A stretch of DNA of 64,000 nucleotides from Riptortus pedestris (GCA_019009955.1 CM032233.1:123483501-123547500); one strand, 5' to 3'; shown: positions 22,078 through 34,000, counted from the stretch's first letter. Program-made: numbers and translations. Notes: a model not told the origin generated them from the letters alone.

Positions 22078-22214
22078 AGCAGATTTCCCTTGAGGGAAAT
22101 CAGCTATTGAGGCCGTACTCATGACTCGATTTTCAAAAAATTTCTTCAAATGTCCATCGATCCTACCTAAGAAATTACGAAAAAGAGGTCCGTTCAAAAT
22201 AATATTATATAATA

Positions 22215-22256
<42 letters not shown>

Positions 22257-22639
22257 CTGTTAACGCTCTATCGGTCGCAAGGTCGTTTTATGCAAAAAGA
22301 CAGATCAAGTTCTTTAATGGCTGAAATCGGACCAGTGGGGGATTTTCGAAAATTCGAAATATCTCCGTTACCATACGTCGGATCAAACAATTGTATAGAA
22401 CCGATCTTATTGCAACTTAAATTTACTATAAATATTGTTCTACACATTTATTCTCTATCTTGAATATTAACCGAGATATTTGCATTTTTATTAAATGTGG
22501 GACAATAACGGATGAGTGAGTTTCCCGCCAAAAGCTAGTTCGACCGTAACTCTTCGGCTCTCGTGGTAATGGAGATTTCTCTATTGTATAACTTCACGTG
22601 GGAAATCTGTTTACTTAACGCAGCTCCTGCGTGACGGAC
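22078..22639 (+). mobile_element. HINE copy, short form (562 bp)
   Basis: Starts AGCAGATTTCCCTTGAGGG and ends GCAGCTCCTGCGTGACGGAC. (TA)n is at 22216-22251. About 45 bp of the core (CAATTTTTGTTTGATCG region) is deleted after ctatcggtcgcaaggtcg. Its 3' region resembles 8978-9616. Confidence 0.88.
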
Positions 22640-22689
22640 TTTATGTATTTATTTTTTCTTATTTTAAACGGGAATTTAAAACTTTGCAG

Positions 22690-22945
22690 GCAATTCAAGC
22701 AGCGTCTAACAAAACTGCTTTCTGTGATAATTGGTCAGGTAAATTGAGATATTTCGTTCCCTTAATTGTGATCCTTGGAATTAAACCATTTGTTGATATC
22801 ACGACTGCAGTAACGGTGACAGAATCTAGATTGTAATGGGCTTTTATTTCAATAGCCAAGTACTTTCTCGTTTGCTCGACGTAAGACTTGAGAATATTCT
22901 CATTATTTGGGACAGCTATATCAATGATGTCCACTGATTTTTTTT
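22690..22945 (-). pseudogene. LINE endonuclease-domain remnant (R4/Dong-like)
   Basis: The minus strand encodes KSVDIIDIAVPNNENILKSY..KYLAIEIKAH...VISTNGLIPRI...GTKYLNL...QKAVLLDAA, then stop. The D-I-A-V-P strand followed by 'KY..L..EI' and 'VIS..G.I' is typical of the C-terminal restriction-endonuclease-like domain region of LINEs of the R4/Dong type. Upstream RT is absent. The clade name rests on motif memory and is provisional. Confidence 0.7.
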
Positions 22946-24062
22946 CCCCTTGCCAATGACAATAATATTGGATTTATTATGATGGACAGTAAATATAATT
23001 ATTAATTTAACTATAATTATTTTTTATATTTTAGGTATCCTATTATTTCATTTAATGTTTCTTATATTTCTTTTCCACTATTTTAACTACTTTAGAGTAT
23101 GTATCCTTCACCTCTCTCCTTTAGCCATAAGTTAACAATTTAAGAAATACAAGAACAGCAAAGGAAACATCATGAGAAAGATATATGGAAAGGGAGAGTG
23201 TGGTACCCACAGCAAATAAAATTCTCTTTTCCCCTGTTACTCGAGAAGGTAAGAAAAGGAAAAAGACAATGAACCATGAAACGTGTTATTCCAAGCTTAA
23301 AAAGTATCCATTTGAGTTTTACTGTGTAAGGTACAAATATATTCGGGTGTTGATATCGTCTAGATTTATCATTCTAAACTGCATAAATTACGTTCTATAC
23401 TAACTGTCTCAAATAAAATTAAAAATTATACTTAGCAATGGCTGAAGTGCATTCGGAAGTTCGTAGCCCTCGAGGAGTGGAAACTAGAATTTCAAAAACT
23501 CATATTTCATGTTCTCGGAAGAAACATGAAAACAAACTGCCACAAATTAAAGTAGTTACCACTCCCTGGAATATTGCAATCAGAATAATCCGAGAAGAGG
23601 AAGTTGCTCTTGCTCTTTACGAATTGGACATACAAAATTATTCCATAATTATTTATTGAATGGCTCCTTCCCACCAACCTGCGGCTGCTGTAATGTTTCT
23701 CTTACTGTTTCACATATTTTTCCTAACTTTGAAAAATACAATCTTCCAAGAAAAGCGTTGAACCTTAAACCAAGAGCACCTTGGAGACGATGAAGAAGAC
23801 ATCAAAAGGCTTATGGCATCCTTAATAGAAACTCATTTGTTCCAGGAAATATAGAACCATGACAATAGCAGATGTGGTATATTGCCATAAATAAATAAAC
23901 AGTGGGGCATGGAAGAAGAGGGTTTAGGGGAGGAAGAATCGAACATTTCAAATATTTCCATTATTGTGAGCCAGCTCGAAAAAATGTATATATTTTCTAA
24001 ATCTCCGTGGTAAATTTATTTTTCAGTATTCAGTAAACACCTACTCCTATGTAACCGACTTT
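22946..24062. other. Low-copy sequence with one uncharacterised ORF
   Basis: A 73-codon plus-strand frame at 23438-23659 (MAEVHSEVRSPRGVETRISK...) has ordinary amino-acid composition and may be a gene or transposon relic, but I recognise no family. From about 23890 to 24055 there is a faint plus-strand HINE core (gagggtttaggggaggaaga). Confidence 0.4.
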
Positions 24063-24205
24063 AGCAGATTTTCCTTCAGGGAAATCATCTAAGGAGATTG
24101 TACTCATTGCCCGATTTTCAAACAATTACCACAAATGTCCATCGATCCTACCCTAGGAGATGGGGCAAATGAGGTCCGTTCAAAACTACATATAAATATA
24201 CAACA
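24063..24205 (+). mobile_element. HINE 5' block only
   Basis: Starts AGCAGATTTTCCTTCAGGG and runs through cgatcctaccctaggagatg and ccgttcaaaactacatataa, then is lost where (TA)n would be. No core follows. Confidence 0.75.
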
Positions 24206-24529
24206 AAACAAACTGCACTCCTTCTGGACAATCTGCCTAACTGGGTAATATTAAAAAATATATCTTTTTTTTTATTATTTTTAAAACGAGAATTTCCAAT
24301 TAAAGTTTGATGGGTCACGAGGAAAGGAGAGCAGCTTCCATTTTTTTAATGTGGTGCTTTTATTTATATAAATGATAATTTATAATTCTCGCCGAATGGT
24401 TGATTACCACAGTAGATACATTCTAGAGGTCGTTTGTGGATAATCCCAGATCTTTTAAAACTTGGGCTGTCCTCTGGGATATTGCACCTATGAGCAAACC
24501 TTTCGTTTTTTACTTGATATTTGTTTCGA

Positions 24530-24935
24530 ACCTTACTGTGGGATTTATCTCTCTTAAATTATAAACGAGTTATTCGTACTTTATTTTCAGCCTTCATTAA
24601 CCCACACCCCCTCCCGAGCCCCTTTTATTGATCGTTTTTTTTTTTTTACATAGATATAGAGAATATACGGTAAGACGAGTTCACAAGGTGTTAAACCAGT
24701 CTCCTTCGTTTGCATTTCTTTTGATTATTACAATGTCTGCTCGTTACAGCGATCCATCAGACGACTTGCACGCAACTTCTTCGTACACTTCCCAATCTTT
24801 GTTGTATATATATATATATAAGCGTGGCGGACTTTTTTAAATAAACAATAGATGGTGTTAGATGACCAACGTGTCCAGCAGGCGTGAAATCTGCTTGGTT
24901 TAGCCAGCTCTTAGCGCGTTCTTGTATTTAATAAT
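24530..24935 (+). repeat. HINE long-form 3' fragments
   Basis: Contains module 1 (aacgagttattcgtacttta, ttttcagccttcattaaccc, tagagaatatacggtaagac), then a (TA)n-adjacent terminus GTGGCGGACTTTTTT at about 24820-24836, and a further decayed subterminal piece (gaaatctgcttggtttagcc). Confidence 0.6.
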
Positions 24936-25674
24936 CTTTCCAATAGATTTACACATCACTGCATACAAAATATGAAAGGAGCCCTTGTTGCGTGGCTATA
25001 TGCAAATAGAGCCCCCTTATTGAGCAGAAGAAAGTTGGGATGGGAAAATTTGGCATTTGTATCGGTGATAGGTGTGGGAGACGCCCTTACACCCCCTATC
25101 TATGGGAGCTATAAGAAAAAATTATGTTGAAACCTTTTGGTGGAAAGTGTGGCCGAGTGACCTTCAATTCTTCAAAAATTCCTCACCTTCTCGCCAGCTT
25201 TCCCTTCTCAACAAGGAAAACTCTCAATTCTCAACCGCTCTCCTTATTTACACCCACGCCCTTTAAATAAAATATTCAGGAACTGGCTAATAAGCAAATT
25301 TCTATAATAATATCCCACGCCGAGATGAATATAAATGAGTCATTCTAGAACAAACTAATCACCACTAGAAATACTAAGTAATAGAAGATAAAACAATAAA
25401 TGACTAGAAAATGGTTCCGACAAAATAAGCCAGTAAATGGACTTTACTATGCCAGTTGTCAGTAGCGGCGTCCCATAAAAGCCAAAGCGATAGAATAACT
25501 ATCATTAATGAGTGGGGGAAATAAACTATAAATTGCCTAATTCCGTAGGCATCACCCTACCTTCATCCAGCTCGAAAAGTTTTAGATAACCAATCTTGCC
25601 GTAAATATAAGTTTCTATCACTGTTTTATACATGTTTTCTGAATCTCCGCGATAGTTAATTGAATTTTTTTTGT
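24936..25674. other. Low-copy sequence, nothing recognised
   Basis: No repeat family was identified. The minus-strand frame ending at 25526 (..YIYGKIGYLKLFELDEGR..) is of unknown meaning and overlaps the end of the next element. Confidence 0.4.
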
Positions 25675-25678
25675 TTAA

Positions 25679-26255
25679 CCCTCCGTCGGGCACAGCTGGC
25701 CTGAGAGGCCAGGAAAACATATTTTTTGATGCCCCGCCTCATTCTGTTTCCCCTGTGAGGTGCCATTCCCAGTAGTTTCCTGATTCGTGTTCATGCTTAG
25801 AATGCCCCACTATATTCTACTGCCATCCTTCATCCAGCACATCTGGTCCCTAGGTAGCTTGTGAGGCCGACTGCAATTGCAAAGTCGAAGATGAGTTTTT
25901 TTCAAAATATATATATTGCAAACCGTTTCTTTTACTAAGATTAATGCTATTCTATACGGAAGTTCGTCGATATCTTGAGAAATAAGTGCTAGTCTAACTC
26001 TGGCCTCTCAGGCCGAATGCGCCTTATCAATTTTACTTGTTTTAGTTTAAGCTTCATTCTATTCTAATAAAGTCATTATTTTACGTTCTAAATAGTATAT
26101 TTGTTTTTCTTAGATCCTAGCAAAGTCTGTCCTACCAGCGTTTTAAATTAAAATTATTTAGTTGGGGAATGGGGGGTTAAAATATGTGTGCGGCCTCTCA
26201 GGCCGGGTGCGCCCGATTTTGTTTCGTCCAGAGGTGCGCCCGACCAAAAGGATCA
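25679..26255. mobile_element. Probable piggyBac-like MITE, right end decayed
   Basis: The left end follows TTAA (25675-25678) and reads CCCTCCGTCGGGCACAGC, then the palindrome GGCCTGAGAGGCC. The right side has inverted matches GGCCTCTCAGGCC plus GTGCGCCCGA at 26189-26215, but no final GAGGGTTAA is found, so it is truncated or mutated. A further GGCCTCTCAGGCC lies at about 26003. TTAA-CCCTCC matches the start of the element at 11245. Confidence 0.55.
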
Positions 26256-26334
26256 TGCCAAAAGGATTCTAAAGAATTCTTCATCGTCCCCAAGGGGTTC
26301 TCTTGGTTTAAGGTTCAACGCTTACGTTGACACT

Positions 26335-27721
26335 TAAGTGGTCGAAATTTGTGTTTGGCCGTTACCAAAATCTAAATATCGAGTTTTATGTAAAAATAAA
26401 GATCAAGTTCGTTAGTGGCTAAAACCGGAAATATGGGAGGGGAATTCCGAAAATTTACAATGTCTCCGTTATTAGACGTCGGATCGAAAACTTGCACAGA
26501 ACCAAGCTTATTGCAAATTTAACAATCCATAAACGTTATTATTTAAATATAGAAATATTTTGATTTTGTTAGTTTTCAGCCTTTAGTAAACCCCCACTCC
26601 TACTCATTTCGTATTAACAATAAGCTGTTATATAATAGCCCACTTTATTCTCAGCTTAAATAGAAAATATGGCTTCCGGAGATTTACATTATACGAGATA
26701 CATGCAAATTCGTTGTTTGATAACTTCATCAAATAAGATTTTACGTTCTTGTTTTGAATGTTTATTTGATCTATATCATACTCGATTTATAACCCCGGTC
26801 AGTCTAGACTAAATATCATACTTGTTAGAGGCTTAAATCGGACAAGGATAGTGGGGATTTGAAAAATCAAAATACACTCAACCGCAAAAAAAAACCGGAC
26901 ACTTAGATTTAGTCTTATAATTTTGTTAAATACTTAATATATATGTATATTAATCTTTTTAATTAAAATAATTGGTTAATCTATAGGTTATTTAAACAAA
27001 ATCTGCCAAAAGTGAATAATTGTTATTGATTATTTACAAAAAAATACAAAATAAAAAAAAAAAAAGATAAATTAACACATTTAAAAAAAAATTATTCTTC
27101 ATTTTTATTACAGTGAATGGTAGACTTCGCTACCCCAAGCGTTTCGGCAATGTAACGTAAGCTCCGGCCTTCCATCTAAGTTTAAAAGACCCATTATTCT
27201 GGACCGAAATAAAAATAAAACATTAATTAAAGAAAATGCTTGGTTAATAATTAAAGATGTTTAAATGTGCGAAAAACTACTTACAGTTTAGAATAGATCA
27301 ACTTCACGACAAATAAATCTAATCTGAGTTTTATCTAATTGTTTACTAATCCTGAAGGGATTAGTTCAATGGACTTAGACTCTAAATTATCTGTAATAAC
27401 TAGAATACCCTCATAAAGAAAATTGCTGAAAATTAGCTTTTAATACGACAAAAATGAAGTGTCCGGTTTTTTTGCGGTTGAGTGTATATCCGTTATTATG
27501 AGTCGGACCGTAAACTCTTATAGAACCAACCTTGTTGAGCTATCGGAGGTCTTCAATTAGGTATTAAGCGAGTTCTTCCTCCTTTCTTGTTTACTGCCTT
27601 CAAAAACCCCCAAATCCTACTCATAGGATTTTAGAAATGAGAATTATTGAGAGACGGTAAGAGTGTGCCGTATTAGCACATGGGAAATCTGCTTCGTTTA
27701 AGCAGCCCTTACGTGACGGAC
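26335..27721 (+). mobile_element. Old long-form HINE with a Tc1-like MITE inside
   Basis: Core sequence from ggtcgaaatttgtgtttggc, with both modules, ends at GGGAAATCTGCTTCGTTTAAG, written to class, and ACGTGACGGAC at 27721. The 5' block is absent. The Tc1-like MITE 26875-27484 splits module 1 at 'aaaatcaaaa|tatccgttatta'. Confidence 0.75.
26875..27484 (-). mobile_element. Tc1/mariner-like MITE, copy 1 (610 bp)
   Basis: Terminal inverted repeats CACTCAACCGCAAAAAAA... with CCGGACACTT at both ends, flanked by TA on each side (26873-26874 and 27485-27486). The minus strand keeps a short frame MEGRSLRYIAETLGVAKSTI at about 27120-27176, a helix-turn-helix typical of the N-terminus of Tc1-like transposases. 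The catalytic DDE/D domain is absent. The second copy is at 58157-58757 in the opposite orientation. Confidence 0.85.
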
Positions 27722-28230
27722 CTTTTTAGGTATACGGATTATACTCCTAATGAGGCGTTCTAGTAAATAATGCCAATCATCTAGAGTTTTAATTTTAAGT
27801 AAATGAAGGAGAAATAGTGTTTCAGAAGTTTCTGACCCTTGTACTATCAAATTAGTGGAGTTGGGTCACTGGTGAACCACAGAATTATCTCTGAGGAAAA
27901 GCTGAATATACACCAGGTAAAAACAAGATTAGAACCATTATTTCATAATGATGAGTTCTTGTTAACAACCTAAAGCCAGTCTCTCTCCTTTCAACTTCAA
28001 TCCTTCACTGAACTCGGAAGTTTTCCCTAATGAGCCTTTCATTTCCTCATATACTCTAATACTGAACAGCTACATGAAAATTATTTTTGTTTCGTATTAA
28101 TCAATATATATAATCTTATCCACTGACTCTTCTTCGATTTCCCTTAAGGGAATTTAGCTATTTTCTGTGGGGGGGGGGACAATTTTCACCGTGTATTACT
28201 TTTAAAATACATTTTACCCCTGTTCATTTT
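27722..28230. other. Low-copy sequence with one stray HINE palindrome
   Basis: Mostly unassigned. At 28138-28156 GATTTCCCTTAAGGGAA, the core of the HINE 5' palindrome, stands alone beside a G-run, probably a decayed element tip. Confidence 0.45.
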
Positions 28231-29308
28231 AGCATAGATTCTGTTAAGGGAAATCTGCAATTGAGGTAGTTCATGACGCGATTATCGAAAAATTTCTTCA
28301 AGTTTCCTTCGATCCTACACAGGTGGTGGAGAGAATGTGACCCTTTCTCTCTATACATACGTATAGTCGTTAAAAATTTTAAATATATACTTGTCGGTTG
28401 CCGCTCTAGTGGTCACACCTTTTTTTTGATCGGTACCAAACTCGACATTTAAACGTTTTATGTAAAATAAAGACCAAGTTCGTCAACGGCTGTAATCGTA
28501 CCTGTCCTAACAGGCCAGCCAACCTTCTAGCACTGAATAGATAGATAGACCGGAAAGACATACAATTAATGAAATATATCTGAATATAACATATTGATTT
28601 TATTGAAAACAATTTACTAAATCTAGTGCTGTAATTTGTAATGAATCAGAATCAGTTTTATCTCAATCACTTAAATTTTAGTAATACAAAGACAAAAAAA
28701 AGGGGTGGGTCAACAGAACGTATTTGCACATATCTCACAAAATAAAAGTTCAATGAAATCAATATTTGGTATTTAGCCTTGTAATGAAGTGGTTCATGAT
28801 ATAACAGCTTATTATTAATATGACACTAGTAGGGGTTTACTAAAAGCGTAAAACTAAAAAATCCAAATATCTCGGTTAATACTCATTATAGAGGAAATAT
28901 GTATAGAACAATATTTATTGTAAATTTAATTCGTAATACGATTGTTTCTATACAAATTTTCGATCCGACGTATAGTAACAGTGATATTTTGATTTTTGTT
29001 AAATTCCACGCCTCTAAACCCCGGTCCAATTTCAGCTGTTAACAAACTTGATCTTTCTTTTTACACAAAACGACTAAATGTCGGGTTTGGTAACGATTAA
29101 ACAATAATTGCGACGGCTAGAGTGGTAACAGACAAATATAAAGATATATAGATATATTCAGTTTTGAACGGACCTCATTTTCATCTCCTAGAAAGGACCG
29201 ATGGGCATTTAAAGAAAAATTTCGAAAATCGCGTCACGAGTACGACCTCAATAGCTGATTTCCCTTAAGGGAAATGTGTTTAGTTCTCGCAGTACCTGTG
29301 TAACGGAC
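28231..29308 (+). mobile_element. HINE with inverted interior
   Basis: Plus-strand 5' block and core at 28231-28510; a minus-strand HINE from about 28510 to a GGGAAAT at 29275; then a plus-strand 3' terminus (GTGTTTAGTTCTCGCAG.., GTAACGGAC) at 29276-29308. So the outer ends face one way and most of the interior faces the other. The inner minus copy has its own complete 5' palindrome (CTGATTTCCCTTAAGGGAAAT). Confidence 0.7.
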
Positions 29309-29699
29309 TTTTTCTCTAAATATTTGAGTTATTGGGTGTATGGGTTTTCACCTCTGAGTAAAATCCCTACTGCTACTGGTGGGATCTTACTTTAAGGCGC
29401 TATATTCCTGGAACATTTCACATGGGGCTTAGAGAACGAGAGTGGAGTGTGAGGGGTCAGGTGAAAGCAGCCCCATCTACTCCTCCATCCTCTCCCTAGC
29501 AACTCTTCTTATCAGCTCAGCCCACGAATTTTGCAACTAGCCAACATTCACATGCTCATATAAATCAGCTGTTGGGAATGCCCCACGTGAAACAGATTGC
29601 ATCATAGAAGGGCTGCTTAAACTATAATTGGTATAAATTAAAGAGCTTCGTGTTCGAAGGATGTTTTTTTTTTTATAGAAAAGTTGAATACTATAAAAG

Positions 29700-29878
29700 A
29701 GGTTCAGTTATTTATCAATAAACAAAACTAAAAATATTTGTCATAATAATAGTCAGAAATAAATTTATGATCACATATATTGTATCTTTAAGGTGAAGAC
29801 AAGATTCTCATCCCTTATGAAGCATCTGATCCTTTAATAAATCAAAGACTAATAAAAAAACATCTCGATAAATTAAAA
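29700..29878 (+). pseudogene. Decayed coding repeat, left half (split by HINE)
   Basis: Aligns with 38340-38500. In one frame both read like protein: ...KILIPYEASDPLINQRLIKK here versus NKFIINYKTCHPLIN there. The right half resumes at 30498. The family is unknown; it may be an old transposon ORF. Confidence 0.55.
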
Positions 29879-30346
29879 GTCCGTCACGCAGGGGCTGCGT
29901 TCACTAACCAGATGTGCTCCACGCATTTGCATTTACCTCAAAAAGTAAAATTTCAATGAGAACAATAATTGGTACTTATGCTCCAAATAATGTGCTCCAC
30001 AGTATAACAGCTTATTATTAATATGACATGAGAAGGAGTGGGGGTTTTAAAACCGAAAACTAAAAAATGCAAAAATCTCGGCTAATAATCAAAATAAAGC
30101 AAAAACGCACATAACAACATTTATTGAGCATTACATTTGCAATAAGATTGGTTCTATACAATTTTTCAATCCGACGTATAGTAACGGAGATATTTTGAAT
30201 TTTCGAAATTCCCCCTCGAATGACCCCCCCCCTCCCAGTGGTCCGATTTTAGCCATTAACGAACTTCTTTCTTTTTACAAAAAAAAAATTAAATTCCGAA
30301 TTTGGTAACGATTAAACAAAAATTGCCCCCGCTAGAGCGGTAACAG

Positions 30347-30394
<48 letters not shown>

Positions 30395-30497
30395 TTTTGA
30401 ACGGACCTCATTTTCGTCATCTACTGGGTAGGATCGATGGACATTTGAAGACATTGATGACATGAGTATAGCTGATTTCCCTTAAGGGAAATCTGCT
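29879..30497 (-). mobile_element. HINE copy, complete, with paralogous empty site
   Basis: From GTCCGTCACGCAGGGGCTGC at 29879 to GGGAAATCTGCT at 30497; (TA)n at about 30353-30391; 619 bp. It lies inside a repeat whose undisturbed relative is at 38340-38640. Four A's precede and five follow the element, and the empty site has nine A's, so no target duplication is needed. Confidence 0.9.
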
Positions 30498-30645
30498 AAA
30501 AATGCATGTTATATATTTAGAATGGTGTAAAAAGAACTAAAAAAATTAATTCATCATATATACTTATTAAATTAAAAGTTTTCACTATGTATTAATTGAA
30601 TTTGAGCTAATTTTATTACCAATGCGTTATATACAATTTAGTCAT
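30498..30645 (+). pseudogene. Decayed coding repeat, right half
   Basis: Continues the relic from 29878. Frame KNACYIFRMV-stop-KELKKLI corresponds to KNVWHIFTVLRLLTKLI at the empty site, and then gagctaattttattacca matches gagctaattttataacga at 38594. Confidence 0.55.
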
Positions 30646-30699
30646 TACGTCCATACCATTCACAATATTTAACCTTTTCCTTCAACACTAAAGATAATA

Positions 30700-30898
30700 T
30701 TTTTTAATGACTGAAATCAGACGGACATTGGGGGAGAGATTGTTATAAAACCAATCTTGTTTAACTATTGATGCTCTGCAATTGTTGTTCTGTGCATTTT
30801 TTCGTAACTAAAGAATTAAGAGAGTTATTCGTACTTTCTTGTTTTCAGCTTTCGGTAAACCCACCCTCCCCAATCCCCCTTCTACTCGTCTGGTTTTT
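30700..30898 (+). repeat. HINE long-form fragment
   Basis: Module 1 sequence (aatgactgaaatcagacgga to ttcggtaaacccaccctccc) up to the T-run at which the next HINE begins. Confidence 0.65.
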
Positions 30899-31500
30899 AG
30901 CAGATTTCCCCTTAGTGAAATCAGCTATTGAAGTCGTACTCATGACGCGATTTTTGAAAAAGTTCCTCAAATGTCCATCGAACCTACACAGGAGATGACG
31001 AAAATGAGTTTCGTTCAAAACTGTATATGTATGTATTTGTTAAGGCTTGCCGTAATTTTTATTTGACCGTTACCAAACTCGAAATTTAAAAGTTTAATGT
31101 AAAACTAAAGACCAAGTTCGTTAATGGCTGAAATCCGATAAGTGGGAGGGTGATATAGAGGGGGGAATGTCGAAAAATCTTAATATCTCCGTTGTTATGC
31201 GTCGGTTCGAAATATTGTACAGAACCATTTTTATGCAAATGTAATTTTATATAAATGTTGTTGCGTGCATATTGTCACTATGTTGATTATTAACGGAGAT
31301 TATCACATTTTTCAGATTTCGGCCTTCAGTAAACCCCCTACTTATGTCATAAAAACAATAAGCTGTTATGTAATGAAGCACTATATTTGAGCCTATATAC
31401 TAAATATTATTCTCATTGAACATTTACTTTTTGAGATAAATGCAAATACGTGACGTACGTGGGAAATCTGCTTAGTTAACGCAGCCCTTGCTTGACGGAC
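30899..31500 (+). mobile_element. HINE copy, microsatellite nearly lost
   Basis: AGCAGATTTCCCCTTAGTG at 30899 to GCAGCCCTTGCTTGACGGAC at 31500. The (TA)n region is only gtatatgtatgtat, and the core 'CGCTCTAGCGGTCG' is shortened to ttaaggcttgccg. The terminal hairpin is impaired (GCAGCCCTTGCT). Confidence 0.85.
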
Positions 31501-34000
31501 TTAATTTTTTACACGATATTCATCATCTCATGAAGCCAGACTGACAGGTTCTTCTCTCATTCTACTTCCCAAACATACTTGTTTCTTAATGTCACTAACC
31601 CCCTGTCACACATATTCCACAATCCCAACAACTGTTACCAGCAGAGCTTATAAATCTTACATTCTAGATGCTGACCAAGCTGAGTTGAGACTTGGCAAAC
31701 TTTACAAAATGCTGGAGAGGCTTCAGCTGTGATTCGGTGACATGCATTTCCTTACCTCTTGCTGGGAGCCGCACGTGCTGGCCATTCCTAGCTTCAATTC
31801 ACGCCAGTCATTAATCTCTTCTTTTACCTGTCTTTTTTCGAATGGTATATTTCGTTTTGAAATCGAACCACGAGTTTTCGTTTAATAATTTTTCAAATTT
31901 TACTACTGATTTATCAGTATTTTTATTTGAAGTAAGTTTAAAAATCAATATTTATCCATCACTTATTGTACGTCTGATCATTAGTTTCGGTTAAACGCGA
32001 CATTGACTACAATTTTCAATTTTATTATGTTCTTTAATCATAAATGAATTTAAAGTAATTATTTTCAAGAATTTTAGTTATACATTTTTGTGAATCATAT
32101 ACATTTCTTTTTAAATATGAAGATGAAAATTAATATTAGGTACATGTAAACACATTATAAAATATACTGCTTACAAATATATAAGTTTTAATTCAAATAG
32201 TGTTATTATTTTTCTTCTCCCATAAAGTTCTGTATTTCAATTATTGAGATACAAAAAGGCAGGTGATGGTATTATTTGTATTAAAGTTACATTGAGGTCT
32301 TTCATCCAAACGTTAGAAAAACAAACAAAAAATATCCTAACAAAAAGAAATAACTTAAAACAAAACTGTAAACAAAAAAAAAGTTAGATTCGCAGATTTT
32401 TTTTTCTTTATACAACTTTCTTTCTCATGTATTAAAAGAGAGAATTAGTTTTTAATAGAAAATAAATTATTTATAAGCAGGGCCCCAGTAAGGCCTAATG
32501 TATGCAAAAAAGGATTTTGGCGCCCCTTAAGGCATTTTGAGTTATCTTTTCTTCTTTTTTTTATGGTAGGTAGGTGCTTGAAACAATGAAAAGAACTGAA
32601 CTTTAAAAGTCATATTTATTTGTAGACTAAAATATCAAAATGAAATAAACAGAATAAAATCTAAGTCTTTTTTTTGGGCCCTTGGTTTTGGCGGCCCTGA
32701 AGGATGGCGCCCGTGTGCATTGCACACTTTGCACATATGGTAGCGGGGGCCATGTCTATATGTTTATTTTTTGCAATATTATGAACTAAATCATTAAGTG
32801 TTTTATTACTTCTGAAAAATAGATCGAAAAATGGAAAACATTTTAGTGGTAGCGGATTAGTATGTAAAGCCACTAGCGGGGAAATTTACTCGCAGCCGGA
32901 ACGACCTCAGCTGAGGTATCAAAAGATCGCTTCCGGTTAATTTGTTTTTTGTGCCAATCAATCAAAAAAACTATTATACTCGTATAACTACCAAAAGTTT
33001 TAATATGAAATATCTCTTTAATATCGAGAGTAAAAATTTTGAAATGTCATATTTAGGAATTTAGTTTTGCACCTCTTTTAATTTAAAAATAATATTCGTA
33101 CGTTATTAAGGGAGCAGCCATTAATGCTTAATTTGATTACAAGTTTAACATTGTGTAGCGGCGAGGTACTTGAATAACCTTGACAGCTAGTCATAATTTC
33201 CATGTGTTCGCGAGTATCTCGCTGCTATACGTTGCTATAGAGAAGTCCCTATAACTTAGTGAGGCTAGACTCGTGAGTCTCCTATCAGCATTCGAATAGT
33301 GAACCGCGTTTTAGGTTACAGTGCGTAATTATTGACTGTGAAAACGGGAGTCTGAAGTGTGGCCGTGGATGGGCCTTTTTTGTTAATAACTTTATCATTA
33401 TTTATTATTTTTGTTAATATATTTGATTTAGTTAATCTGGCCTTGACTTCTTTACGTCTCGCATCGCCCCTCCACAGTTGAATTTGTTTTGAATCTCATT
33501 TCAAAGTTTATCTTTGTTAGTTCTCAAGATACCATTAGTTTTTAAGAGTGGAAAAATATATCCACTAAAAAAAAACCTGAAATCTTATTTCAAACAAACT
33601 TTACAGTTTTATTTATATAGACGAGAAAAAGTAATAAATGTTGTCGAATGGTCTCTCCGAGCAATTTTTATAACGTCTCACCTACTACTGACCATATATC
33701 AATGGGCGGTGATAAAAAGTGCTCATAAATATGGTAGGTAATTACAGGCTGGATAAAGTTGGACTAATTTAGAAAGCAGTTTCATTGGCCAGTCCCTTCC
33801 TTGCAGTCTTGATGAATAGACAGCACGAGTTTGACCTCCCTCACAGACATTCTCACACTCCAGCGTATTATATAAAAATATGAATATATTACTTTAAAAA
33901 TGCAGATATATGGAGACGGGACTTTAAAAAACACCCCAAGAAATATAGATGGGAGACTGCCATCTTCAAGACAAAGTTCTGCCGAATACTTGTATAAGAA
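31501..34000. other. Longest mostly low-copy stretch of the left half
   Basis: No HINE. Around 32480-32760 there is a composition change (gggccccagtaaggccta, ttggcgccccttaaggc, gggcccttggttttggcgg, atggtagcgggggccatg) suggesting an old GC-richer repeat of unknown class with inverted-looking gggcc/ggccc pieces. Open frames at 32661-32873 (minus) and 33514-33741 (plus) match no family I know. Confidence 0.4.

Noticed and set aside
33514..33741. 75-residue ORF as a host gene
   Set aside because: No recognisable motif, no supporting splice or promoter signal; length is compatible with chance in AT-rich DNA.
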